From Clostridia bacterium (GTDB lineage: Bacteria > Bacillota > Clostridia > Christensenellales > CAG-314), in NCBI GenBank assembly GCA_017407305.1, contig JAFQWS010000010.1:1-13827 (forward strand): 13,827 bases of DNA. The letters run 5' to 3'. Below are positions 1-6,059 of this stretch, in pieces (positions within the stretch are counted from its first letter, which is position 1; every line of letters starts with the position of its first letter). The position numbers were made by a program, and so were the translations under genes. The notes under the pieces were generated by a model. The model was given only the letters and a program-made list of their open reading frames with translations. It was not told the origin of the DNA and searched no databases.

Positions 1-25
1 AAAACTCAAAGGAGACAAAACTCAT
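1..25 (-). CDS. MBOAT-family O-acyltransferase, N-terminus only (runs off left edge)
   Basis: Only the first eight codons are in the window, reading MSFVSFEF. This matches the typical N-terminus of AlgI/DltB-type membrane-bound O-acyltransferases, whose proteins commonly begin with a short hydrophobic stretch followed by S-F-E-F before the first membrane helix. The ATG overlaps the TGA of the preceding small membrane protein gene as ATGA. A GGAG lies 7 bases upstream (33-36), so initiation here is well supported. Its position after a ligase and a carrier protein is what is expected of the transferase that moves an activated acyl group across the membrane to an envelope polymer. The family call rests on eight residues plus context and is inference; that a gene starts here is much surer. 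Confidence 0.62.
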
Positions 26-261
26 TTTTTATCTCCTTCTCTTTGAATAAGAAATATTTTAAACCAAAGATATACCATAACCGATACGATAAGATAGACA
101 AACGTTTGTTCCATTGTTGCTCCCAAAAGTGCCACAGTCACCAAAATGGCAACTTGGCAAAAAAGTACAATAAATTTTATCAATTGTTTGTCAAAGCGAC
201 AGAGCAACAAATTGAGTAAACAACTCAATGCCACTAGCCCTATCAACACGCTCCAATCCAT
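22..261 (-). CDS. Small membrane protein of an acylation operon (79 aa)
   Basis: I do not recognise this as a named family. The 79 residues are mostly hydrophobic, with three probable membrane helices at about residues 4-20, 28-48 and 53-71, short charged turns (RFDKQ near 22-26) and a charged tail (REGDKK). It starts one base after the carrier-protein stop and its TGA overlaps the next ATG, so it is embedded in the operon. Small membrane proteins occur in dlt-type acylation operons (for example DltX, which is shorter and has one helix). By analogy it could help couple the loaded carrier protein to the MBOAT transferase, but that role is inference from position alone. The charged ends and tight spacing argue that it is a real gene. 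Confidence 0.75.
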   Translation of the reverse strand: MDWSVLIGLVALSCLLNLLLCRFDKQLIKFIVLFCQVAILVTVALLGATMEQTFVYLIVSVMVYLWFKIFLIQREGDKK

Positions 262-262
262 A

Positions 263-499
263 TCAGCCTATTCTTTCTTCAATGCTATCTACAATTTGAC
301 CTAAATTTTCAAAAGAGAAAATTTCGTCAAACGTAAAACTTACTCCAAAATGTTTTTCTAAATCTTGAATGAACACGACGTTGCTCAAACTGTCCCAACC
401 GTCAATGTCGGAAAAAGTTGTTTCAAACGTTAAGCCTTCATTTTCGCCAAAGCGAACGTTGATTACTTCTAATATTTTATTTAAAATCTCATTTCTCAT
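263..499 (-). CDS. Acyl carrier protein (DltC-like stand-alone carrier)
   Basis: A 78-residue acidic protein of normal ACP length. The phosphopantetheine attachment motif is seen as G-W-D-S-L, with Ser37 as the expected carrier residue. The surrounding four-helix pattern is normal, with helix II following as a run of hydrophobic and acidic residues (VVFIQDLEKHFG). The gene overlaps the ligase gene by 11 bases and is followed after one base by the small membrane protein gene. It is therefore probably the dedicated acceptor of the acyl group activated by that ligase, as DltC is for DltA, rather than the fatty-acid synthesis ACP. The GWDSL context (with Trp) is more typical of accessory carriers than of AcpP, which usually has DSLD. 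The cargo cannot be read from the sequence. Confidence 0.9.
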   Translation of the reverse strand: MRNEILNKILEVINVRFGENEGLTFETTFSDIDGWDSLSNVVFIQDLEKHFGVSFTFDEIFSFENLGQIVDSIEERIG

Positions 500-1892
500 A
501 ATTCTTGTACCATTTTCTATCTAATTTTCCCGTGGGGGTTGTGCGAATTTTGTCGATTTTCTCATATACTTTGGGCAAACACGCCTTTTCAATTTTTTGA
601 GCCAAAAAGCCTTTGAAATCTTTTAAGTTGATTTCTTTTGTGGGCAAATAGTACAACTTTGCAACCTGTCCCAAAAAGTCGTCTTTGACACCAACGCAAA
701 CACATTGGGAAATTCCGTCAAACTCTTTCGCCACCGTTTCAATTTCGAAGGGATTGATTTTTGTACCACCCGAAACGATAACGTCGTCCACACGTCCCAA
801 AACAAACAAGTGATCGTCCTCAAAATAGGACAAGTCTTTTGTGACAAACCAATCTTTGTGTTCTTCAAAACCAAGATACTTTTTGTAGGCGTAGGGACTT
901 TTGATTGCAACCACGTCGGCCTCTTCATGACGGATTTCAATTTCAACGTGAGGCAACAAAGTGCCAACGCAACCAAAGGGTTTGTCCAAATTGTCAAAGC
1001 GATAGCAAGATGCAAAGCCCATTTCCGTCAAGCCGTAAATGGCATAAAACTTGCAAGTGGGCAAATTTGCCTTTAACCACTCTTTCAACGGTTGAGGAAC
1101 AAACTCTCCACCCACCGTAAATGTGCGTACCGAAGCGAAAATTTCGCCAAATTTGTCTTTGCACAAAACGCTCAAAACCTTCATCATCGAAGGAGTCGCT
1201 TGCATAACCGTAACTTTGTTTTCAACAATCAAATTGACGATATGTTTGAAGTTGAAATCATCGTACAAGACCACCGTTCCACCAATTATGAAACCTGGAA
1301 GTGCCAAACCGAAAAATGCGTAGTGATGCATGGGGGACATAACCAAAACAACACTGTCTTTTGTGTGATGCAAAAAGTCGCAAATGTCTTGACCTTGCAA
1401 GAGTTGTGAGTTTTTCATCAACACAGCCTTGGGTTTTGCAGTTGAACCACTGGTAAACAAAATTTGAGCGTGGTCGTTTAGGTCAAAATCCACTTTGTCA
1501 AAAGACTTGTATTTGTCAGCAATTGTCAAAACGTCGTCAAAATTGACGTCCTTACCAAAGGTATGGGAGAAATTGTGTATCACGCAAAAAACGTCTGGCA
1601 ATTCGTTGATTTGGTCGGAAAACTTGGAAATGGTGAACTCCTTATCAAAAGGGGTAAACACTCCTTTTGCAATGAGCGTTGCAACGTAAACCACAACGTA
1701 TTCCACTCGTCCCAAGGCACGACAAATTACGACTTGACCTTTTTGAAGTCCGCCGTTTTTCAAATAATTTGCAAAACCACAACTCAATTCCCACAATTGA
1801 CGGTAAGTAAGTTTACTTTCGCCAACAAGGGCAACTTTGTCGGGTGTTGCCAATGCATGTAAATAAATTTTTTCTGCCCAACAATTAATCAT
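489..1892 (-). CDS. AMP-forming acyl-adenylating ligase (ANL superfamily) loading the adjacent carrier protein
   Basis: A 467-residue ANL-superfamily adenylating enzyme that would activate a carboxylic or amino acid with ATP and load it on the neighbouring ACP. Motifs seen, counted from the chosen ATG: phosphate-binding loop LFTSGSTAKPK (about 145-155), the adenine-site YGLTE (286-290), GRVDD hinge region (366-370) and C-terminal PTGK with the catalytic Lys at about 456. The motif is YGLTEMG, not the YGPTEAT usual in D-alanine ligase DltA, so the substrate is probably not simply D-alanine. The frame is open to a TTG at 1934, but the ATG at 1892 gives the normal family N-terminus (a helix ending H-A-x-x-x-P-D-K-V-A-L). 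A promoter whose -10 is 7 bases before that ATG also supports it. No usable Shine-Dalgarno lies near the ATG; AAGGAG sits about 21 bases away inside the promoter spacer. Confidence 0.88.
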   Translation of the reverse strand: MINCWAEKIYLHALATPDKVALVGESKLTYRQLWELSCGFANYLKNGGLQKGQVVICRALGRVEYVVVYVATLIAKGVFTPFDKEFTISKFSDQINELPDVFCVIHNFSHTFGKDVNFDDVLTIADKYKSFDKVDFDLNDHAQILFTSGSTAKPKAVLMKNSQLLQGQDICDFLHHTKDSVVLVMSPMHHYAFFGLALPGFIIGGTVVLYDDFNFKHIVNLIVENKVTVMQATPSMMKVLSVLCKDKFGEIFASVRTFTVGGEFVPQPLKEWLKANLPTCKFYAIYGLTEMGFASCYRFDNLDKPFGCVGTLLPHVEIEIRHEEADVVAIKSPYAYKKYLGFEEHKDWFVTKDLSYFEDDHLFVLGRVDDVIVSGGTKINPFEIETVAKEFDGISQCVCVGVKDDFLGQVAKLYYLPTKEINLKDFKGFLAQKIEKACLPKVYEKIDKIRTTPTGKLDRKWYKNYEK

Positions 1893-1899
1893 ATTAAAA

Positions 1900-1928
1900 A
1901 TTTTAACACCCAGCTCCTTCAAAGTCAA
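1900..1928 (-). promoter_or_regulatory. Promoter of the acylation operon, leaderless geometry
   Basis: On the minus strand, TTGACT (1928-1923), a 17-base spacer and TAAAAT (1905-1900). Only 7 bases separate the -10 hexamer from the ATG at 1892, so the transcript would begin at or within a base or two of the start codon. Confidence 0.68.
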
Positions 1929-1957
1929 TATCAAATTTTAATTTTGACGTGCAAAAC

Positions 1958-1993
1958 AAAAAAAAATCCCCAACATAGTAGGGGGTTTTTTTT
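1958..1993 (-). terminator. Intrinsic terminator of deoC
   Basis: CCCC (1968-1971) pairs with GGGG (1981-1984), with a T-G wobble and up to eight flanking A-T pairs. In the deoC direction the stem is followed by an uninterrupted T-run. The A/T symmetry could let it work in both directions, but the only gene ending here is deoC, eight bases away. It also insulates the acylation operon from deoC transcription. Confidence 0.88.
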
Positions 1994-2000
1994 GTTTTAA

Positions 2001-2651
2001 TTATTCTTGACAAATTGCAACGCCTGCAGACGTACCCAAACGATCGGCACCTGCTTCAATCATTGCCACGGCATCTTCATAACTTCTTATCCCACCACTT
2101 GCTTTAACTTTCAAGCCGTGAGGATGCACCGTTTTTGCCATGATGGAAACGGCATTTACCGTTGCACCACCTGTGGAAAAGCCAGTTGACGTCTTTACAA
2201 ATTCTGCCTTGGCATTGACGGATGCAACGCAAGCCTTTTCAATTTGTTTGTCAGAAAGAAGACAACTTTCAATGATAACTTTCAACAAAACGTCGCCACA
2301 AGCCTTTTTGATGGCACAAATTTCCTTTTCCACCTTTTTCCATTGGTTGGCTTTTGCCCAAGAAGGATTGATGACCATATCAATTTCTTCTGCACCGCAT
2401 TTGATGGCATTTTTTGTTTCAAACACTTTTGTTGCAGTTGTATTTTCACCCAAAGGGAAACCGATAACCGTGCAAACCTTGACGGAAGACCCTTCCAACT
2501 GCTTTTTGGCAAATTTGACGTAGTCGGGAAGAATACATACCGAAGCAAAGCCAAAGTCTTTGGCTTGTTGACACAAAAGAGCAATTTCTTTTTCTTTTGC
2601 AGGTTTGAGTTTGGTGTGATCTACGTAGGGAGCAATTTGTTGTTTTGTCAT
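2001..2651 (-). CDS. deoC: Deoxyribose-phosphate aldolase
   Basis: A 216-residue class I aldolase of normal bacterial DeoC length. It cleaves 2-deoxy-D-ribose 5-phosphate to glyceraldehyde 3-phosphate and acetaldehyde in cytosolic deoxynucleoside catabolism. Visible signatures are the N-terminal DHTKL, E-I-D-M-V with the catalytic Asp91, the Schiff-base Lys153 in V-K-T-S-T-G-F, and the second catalytic Lys183 in V-K-A-S-G-G-I-R. The ATG is preceded by GGAGA at normal spacing. It has its own consensus promoter and terminator, so it appears monocistronic rather than part of a deo operon. upp, a pyrimidine-salvage gene, lies 0.9 kb away on the other strand, suggesting a loose salvage neighbourhood. 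The identification is secure. Confidence 0.96.
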   Translation of the reverse strand: MTKQQIAPYVDHTKLKPAKEKEIALLCQQAKDFGFASVCILPDYVKFAKKQLEGSSVKVCTVIGFPLGENTTATKVFETKNAIKCGAEEIDMVINPSWAKANQWKKVEKEICAIKKACGDVLLKVIIESCLLSDKQIEKACVASVNAKAEFVKTSTGFSTGGATVNAVSIMAKTVHPHGLKVKASGGIRSYEDAVAMIEAGADRLGTSAGVAICQE

Positions 2652-2676
2652 AGGTAATCTCCAAAGTTTTTTCTTA

Positions 2677-2705
2677 ATTATAAAAAATCACAAGGCTTGT
2701 GTCAA
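2677..2705 (-). promoter_or_regulatory. Consensus promoter of deoC
   Basis: On the minus strand TTGACA (2705-2700), a 17-base spacer and TATAAT (2682-2677), a perfect match to the housekeeping consensus. Transcription should start near 2670, leaving a leader of about 18 bases that holds the GGAGA ribosome site. The -35 hexamer overlaps the TGA stop of the upstream 52-residue gene. Confidence 0.85.
2689..2701 (-). other. Perfect 13-base palindrome in the deoC promoter spacer
   Basis: CACAAG-G-CTTGTG is a perfect inverted repeat lying between the -35 and -10 of deoC. Read on the minus strand it is followed by ATTTTTT, so it could also be a short (5 bp) weak terminator of the 52-residue gene whose stop it touches. 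An operator role (repressor site over the promoter) or a terminator role are both plausible; the sequence alone does not decide. Confidence 0.5.
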
Positions 2706-2860
2706 GACTTATCGTTCAAATCGATAATGAGGGTGTCCAAATCAAAATCAATCTCTTCTTCCTTTTTTTTGGGCAAAGTGACAACGGCACACACAATGTA
2801 GCCTACGCATCCCAAAAATATCACTCCTGCAATGGAGCAAGTAACAATCAGTTCTACCAT
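2702..2860 (-). CDS. Small single-pass membrane protein (52 aa), unknown function
   Basis: I recognise no family. From the ATG at 2860 the protein has one probable membrane helix (about residues 3-29, with three cysteines), a KKK cluster that would sit on the cytoplasmic side, and a strongly acidic tail (about 34-52) built of E and D alternating with hydrophobics. The helix-basic-acidic layout looks like a real protein rather than chance coding. The frame can be extended to a TTG at 2887, but this has no ribosome site. An extended -10 lies 6 bases before the ATG, supporting this start with a leaderless message. There is no Shine-Dalgarno. Its stop codon overlaps the deoC promoter. It is divergent from the secreted YhcN-like gene. 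Confidence 0.6.
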   Translation of the reverse strand: MVELIVTCSIAGVIFLGCVGYIVCAVVTLPKKKEEEIDFDLDTLIIDLNDKS

Positions 2861-2866
2861 ACAGAG

Positions 2867-2875
2867 AATATAACA
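2867..2875 (-). promoter_or_regulatory. Extended -10 element of the 52-aa gene, leaderless geometry
   Basis: On the minus strand TG-T-TATATT: the TG dinucleotide (within 2875-2873) then TATATT (2872-2867). Exactly 6 bases lie between the hexamer and the ATG at 2860, placing the predicted +1 on the A of the start codon. No convincing -35 is seen. Confidence 0.45.
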
Positions 2876-2964
2876 CGCACACCCCAAAAGAAGTTTGACA
2901 ACAAAAGGTATATTTTGAAACCTTTTGACAAATGCTAATAGCGACCACTAAAAAGGAGTTAATT

Positions 2965-3432
2965 ATGAAAAAAATTATCGTTTTGTTTTTACTTTTGGCA
3001 ACTTTATTGACAACTTGCATTGCTTTTGCCAACGTTGACGTAAATGAGTACGTTCAATCTTTTGACAACGTAAAGTCTTCCGTAAGCATTTCTTGTGGTG
3101 ACAACTTGATCGTTGCAGTTGAACCCAGTGGCATTGTGTCCAAGTCGGTTTTTCAACAACGCAAACGTGAAATTGAAGAAGGCATTTTGAAAAACTATCC
3201 TGAATATGGCGAAGTTCACGTAACAAGTTCGGCAAGAGTGTACTCTTTGATTGAAAACTTTGATCAATTGGACCAAGAAAAACAAGAAAAAATTATCAAC
3301 CACTTGTTCAAAAGATTCAACTGCCCAAATCATCCCGTTCCTCGCCCCTATCCTGCAAAACCCTTACCCGATAAAAATCTTGAAAAGCCCATTCCCCAAC
3401 AAGATTTGAACAAATCTAATACAGTAATCTAA
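2965..3432 (+). CDS. Secreted YhcN/YlaJ-like protein with proline-rich tail
   Basis: A 155-residue protein. Residues 1-22 form a clean signal peptide (MKK, hydrophobic core, then A-F-A before N), so it is exported. Cys18 is preceded by T-T, which does not fit a lipobox, so signal peptidase I cleavage is more likely than lipidation. The middle (about 38-100) has a strand D-N-L-I-V-A-V, a basic helix ending in N-Y-P, then E-V-H-V-T-S-S-A-R-V-Y-S-L-I. This resembles the YhcN/YlaJ sporulation lipoprotein domain, where a similar V-x-V-T-x-D-P element closes the fold. The C-terminal about 35 residues are rich in Pro and Lys. The start is fixed by AAGGAG just upstream of the ATG; the earlier in-frame start at 2932 would disrupt the signal peptide. 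The family call is by pattern only. Confidence 0.7.
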   Translation: MKKIIVLFLLLATLLTTCIAFANVDVNEYVQSFDNVKSSVSISCGDNLIVAVEPSGIVSKSVFQQRKREIEEGILKNYPEYGEVHVTSSARVYSLIENFDQLDQEKQEKIINHLFKRFNCPNHPVPRPYPAKPLPDKNLEKPIPQQDLNKSNTVI

Positions 3433-3437
3433 AAAAG

Positions 3438-3466
3438 AGCCAACTCAAATAGAGTTGGCTTGTTTA
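3438..3466 (+). terminator. Intrinsic terminator of the YhcN-like gene
   Basis: A perfect 9-bp stem, AGCCAACTC (3438-3446) with GAGTTGGCT (3452-3460), a 5-base loop, and the T-rich tail TTGTTTATT. It starts six bases after the stop codon and separates this gene from upp. Confidence 0.85.
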
Positions 3467-3489
3467 TTGAAATTTATTTTGACAAACCC

Positions 3490-3518
3490 TTGCCAAACGA
3501 CATTTTTTGCAGTAAACT
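3490..3518 (+). promoter_or_regulatory. Probable promoter of upp
   Basis: TTGCCA (3490-3495), a 17-base spacer and TAAACT (3513-3518) would start transcription near 3525, about 19 bases before the ATG and just upstream of the GGAGG. A TTGACA at 3479-3484 is closer to -35 consensus but has no good -10 at proper spacing. Confidence 0.5.
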
Positions 3519-3543
3519 AAAAAAAAATCTTTGGAGGAAAACA

Positions 3544-4167
3544 ATGAACGTTATTACAATTGACCACCCTTTGATGGCTCACAAAATCGCAAAATTGCGT
3601 GACAAAAACACCGACCCCAAAATGTTTAGAGAATACGTTGAAGAAATCACAACACTTTTGACGTACGAAGCATTTAAAGACATCCCCACAGTTGAAGTGG
3701 AAGTTGAAACACCCTTGCAAGTCACAAAACAACGCGTAGTTGAACACGAAGTGGCAATTATCCCCATCTTGCGCGCAGGTTTGGGTATGGTAAACGGTGT
3801 ACACGCATTGTTCCCCATCGCAAGAGTAGGCCACATTGGTATGTTTAGAAATGAAGAAACACTTCAACCTGAACTTTACTACTGCAAATTGCCCGAAGGC
3901 ATTGAAAATATGACAGCAGTCATCCTTGACCCCATGCTTGCAACAGGTGGCAGTTGTGTCGCAGCCATTGATTTGCTCAAAAAACGTGGCGTAAAACACA
4001 TCAAATGCTTGCACGTAATTGCAGCACCCGAAGGCATTGACGTTGTACATAAGACTCACCCCGACGTACAAATTTACTGCGCAGCAGTTGACCAAGGTTT
4101 GAACGAAGCAAGTTACATCTTGCCCGGTCTTGGCGACGCAGGTGACAGATTGTTCGGCACAAAATAA
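3544..4167 (+). CDS. upp: Uracil phosphoribosyltransferase
   Basis: A 207-residue enzyme, the same size as characterised Upp proteins, which converts uracil and PRPP to UMP in pyrimidine salvage. Visible motifs are I-L-R-A-G-L-G-M (about 75-82), the PRPP-binding loop D-P-M-L-A-T-G-G-S (129-137), the V-I-A-A-P-E-G segment (158-164), and the uracil-binding C-terminal stretch Y-I-L-P-G-L-G-D-A-G-D-R (191-202). The ATG at 3544 follows GGAGG (3533-3537) at good spacing; the 28-codon upstream extension is not Upp-like. It appears monocistronic, bounded by terminators. No pyrR or uracil permease is next to it. The identification is secure. Confidence 0.97.
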   Translation: MNVITIDHPLMAHKIAKLRDKNTDPKMFREYVEEITTLLTYEAFKDIPTVEVEVETPLQVTKQRVVEHEVAIIPILRAGLGMVNGVHALFPIARVGHIGMFRNEETLQPELYYCKLPEGIENMTAVILDPMLATGGSCVAAIDLLKKRGVKHIKCLHVIAAPEGIDVVHKTHPDVQIYCAAVDQGLNEASYILPGLGDAGDRLFGTK

Positions 4168-4180
4168 CAAAATTTCCAAC

Positions 4181-4213
4181 AAAAAAGTGGATTGAATCAA
4201 TCCACTTTTTTTT
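4181..4213. terminator. Bidirectional terminator between upp and the glucan operon
   Basis: A stem of eight GC-containing pairs, GTGGATTG (4187-4194) with CAATCCAC (4198-4205), flanked by six A-T pairs. It has T8 on the right for upp and the matching A-run giving a T-run on the minus strand. It lies between the convergent ends of upp (4167) and the GH13 gene (4224). Confidence 0.92.
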
Positions 4214-4223
4214 ATTGCATTTT

Positions 4224-6059
4224 TTAAGAAACTTTTTTCAAAATCATTGCACCACTAATTTTACAAATGCTTTGGTGCTTTTTGCCTGTCAACAAATCTT
4301 TGTAAACGCCGTCAAGTTGCATGTAGTAATCCTCTTTGGAAACTGCAACGATTACATTTTGTTTTCCCAACGTACGACGATAGGCAATTGCTCTTCCGGG
4401 AGAAGGAATCAACGTCAAATCGCCATCGGCAAAAACAGAGTTTGCCAAACGGATTTTTCCCAACTTTTGATAGTAATGTGTCAAAGTTTGGTCTTCTTGG
4501 CCCCAAGGGAAACAACCACGGCAGAAAGGATCTTTTTCCCCTTGCATACCCGCTTCGTCTCCATAGAAAATGCTGGGGAAACCTGTATAGGTATATTGCA
4601 ACACAATTGCGAGTTTGAGCAGTTGCTTTGCTTTTTTAAGTGCAGAACCATTGAGCACAACTTGGCTTTGCTCGTCTCTGTTCTCAGGACAAGTCATACC
4701 TGTAAGTTGATTGAGAATACGTCTTGTATCGTGTGAACCCAAGATGTTCATCAAATTGTTTTTTGCCCAATAAGGATAGTTGTTTTGTTGTTGGAACACG
4801 ACCTTTTTCAACTCACTTGCATCGTTTGTCGTCAAGAATTGCACGACGGCACGCATAAAGGGGTAGTTCATGACCGAGTCGAGTTGTGCACCTTCAAAAT
4901 ATCTTCGTCTGATGCCATAGTCGCTTTTGTTGGAAGCGTCCTCCCAAACTTCGCCAATAACAATAGAATTGGGATTGGCTTTTTTTGTTGCACTTACAAT
5001 TTTGTCCAACATTTCGTCGGCAATTTCGTCAACAACGTCCAAACGCCAACCACCGATGCCACTTTTTGTCCAACGATCTACGATACCATTTTCGCCACAC
5101 AAATAATTTTGCAAGGAGTGAGAAAATGCGTTGAGGCGAGGAAGGTTTTCAAATCCCCACCAACTTTCGTAGTGAACTCCGTCTTTGTAGAAGAAATACC
5201 AATCGGCATAGGGGCCGTTTCTGTCGTTGTATGCGCCACCTTGGCCATAGGCTTGGTCTTTATTGAAATAAACAGAATGACTGCCCGTATGGTTGAACAC
5301 GCCGTCCAAAACGACAAAAATGCCCAATTCTTCCGCCTTTTGAATAAGTTGGTCAAAGTCTTCTTTTGTACCAAACATTTCGTCAATTTCTTCGTAGTTG
5401 GCAGTGTCGTACTTGTTGTTTGAGTATGCCTTGAAAATGGGAGAAAGGTACAAAATTGTCACTCCAAGTGATTTTATGTAATCCAATTTGGATGTGATAC
5501 CCTTGATGTTTCCACCGAAGAAATCTCTGCAACGATACTTTCCGTCGGGGTCTTGATAGTGAGGTTTTTCGCCCCAAGGCACCATATATTTATCGAAGGT
5601 GGGTTCAACTTGACCAACGGAGCAAAATCTATCCACGAAAACGTGGTACATTGCGCCTTTGTTCAAATTTTTGACAACGGGATATTCTCTTTTGTAAACG
5701 TTGAGTTGCCATGCAACGACGTCTGCATAGAAAAATTGGGGACGGCAATCTTGTGAAATGCCAACGTAGGGTTCCGTTTTGACACCTTCCAAAATGAAGT
5801 AGTACCAATAGAGACCTTTGTCCAATTTTGTTGTAAACGAATACTTGTCGTGACTTTCGTTGTGATAACTTTGTTGCATAAAGTTAACGTCAATCATATA
5901 CAAGTTGTCGGAATATATTTTGATGGCAACCTTGCTTGCGCCAAGGCTTTTTGCCACCAAAATATTGAACGTTACTTCTTGTCCTTCTTCAACAGCACCA
6001 ACGACTGATTTGAAAAAGGGATCTATGGGGTTGTATAAAATTTCGCCTAAATTTTCCAT
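4224..6059 (-). CDS. GH13 alpha-glucan hydrolase, neopullulanase/cyclomaltodextrinase-like
   Basis: A 611-residue glycoside hydrolase family 13 enzyme expected to hydrolyse alpha-glucans such as maltodextrins, pullulan or cyclodextrins. Residues about 1-120 form an N-terminal beta-rich domain like the CBM34 module of neopullulanases. The catalytic barrel shows region I D-G-V-F-N-H-T-G (252-259), nucleophile Asp341 in G-W-R-L-D, acid/base Glu370 in I-G-E-V-W, and the third acid Asp444 in G-S-H-D. Region V reads L-P-R-L-N (about 306-310), close to the MPKLN of the neopullulanase subgroup. No signal peptide is seen, so it is cytosolic and acts on imported or stored glucan. The gene overlaps the end of glgP by 13 bases and has only a weak ribosome site, suggesting translational coupling. 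It is last in the operon, ending at a strong terminator. Exact linkage specificity cannot be read. Confidence 0.9.
   Translation of the reverse strand: MENLGEILYNPIDPFFKSVVGAVEEGQEVTFNILVAKSLGASKVAIKIYSDNLYMIDVNFMQQSYHNESHDKYSFTTKLDKGLYWYYFILEGVKTEPYVGISQDCRPQFFYADVVAWQLNVYKREYPVVKNLNKGAMYHVFVDRFCSVGQVEPTFDKYMVPWGEKPHYQDPDGKYRCRDFFGGNIKGITSKLDYIKSLGVTILYLSPIFKAYSNNKYDTANYEEIDEMFGTKEDFDQLIQKAEELGIFVVLDGVFNHTGSHSVYFNKDQAYGQGGAYNDRNGPYADWYFFYKDGVHYESWWGFENLPRLNAFSHSLQNYLCGENGIVDRWTKSGIGGWRLDVVDEIADEMLDKIVSATKKANPNSIVIGEVWEDASNKSDYGIRRRYFEGAQLDSVMNYPFMRAVVQFLTTNDASELKKVVFQQQNNYPYWAKNNLMNILGSHDTRRILNQLTGMTCPENRDEQSQVVLNGSALKKAKQLLKLAIVLQYTYTGFPSIFYGDEAGMQGEKDPFCRGCFPWGQEDQTLTHYYQKLGKIRLANSVFADGDLTLIPSPGRAIAYRRTLGKQNVIVAVSKEDYYMQLDGVYKDLLTGKKHQSICKISGAMILKKVS

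Noticed and set aside
489..1892. Naming the ligase dltA
   Set aside because: The YGLTEMG motif and gene order differ from DltA/dltXABCD, so the substrate should not be asserted.
1893..1934. TTG at 1934 as the ligase start
   Set aside because: It lies within the upstream promoter region (before the -35), so it would not be on the mRNA predicted from the TTGACT/TAAAAT promoter, and it adds residues not typical of the family.
2895..2941. Two TTGACA hexamers (2895-2900, 2925-2930) as -35 elements of the YhcN-like gene
   Set aside because: No good -10 lies at 16-18 bases from the first. For the second, only TAAAAA, overlapping the ribosome site, fits. The promoter of this gene remains unassigned.
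2932..2964. ATG at 2932 as start of the secreted YhcN-like protein
   Set aside because: It places 11 residues ahead of a clean signal peptide, while the ATG at 2965 has AAGGAG at good spacing.
3517..4200. 227-codon open frame antisense to upp
   Set aside because: It is fully antisense to a secure gene, Cys/Phe/Val-rich with no domain signature, and even includes the terminator. It is a by-product of upp codon use.
4785..5423. 212-codon plus-strand open frame inside the GH13 gene
   Set aside because: Antisense shadow of the catalytic barrel coding sequence, with no recognisable motif.
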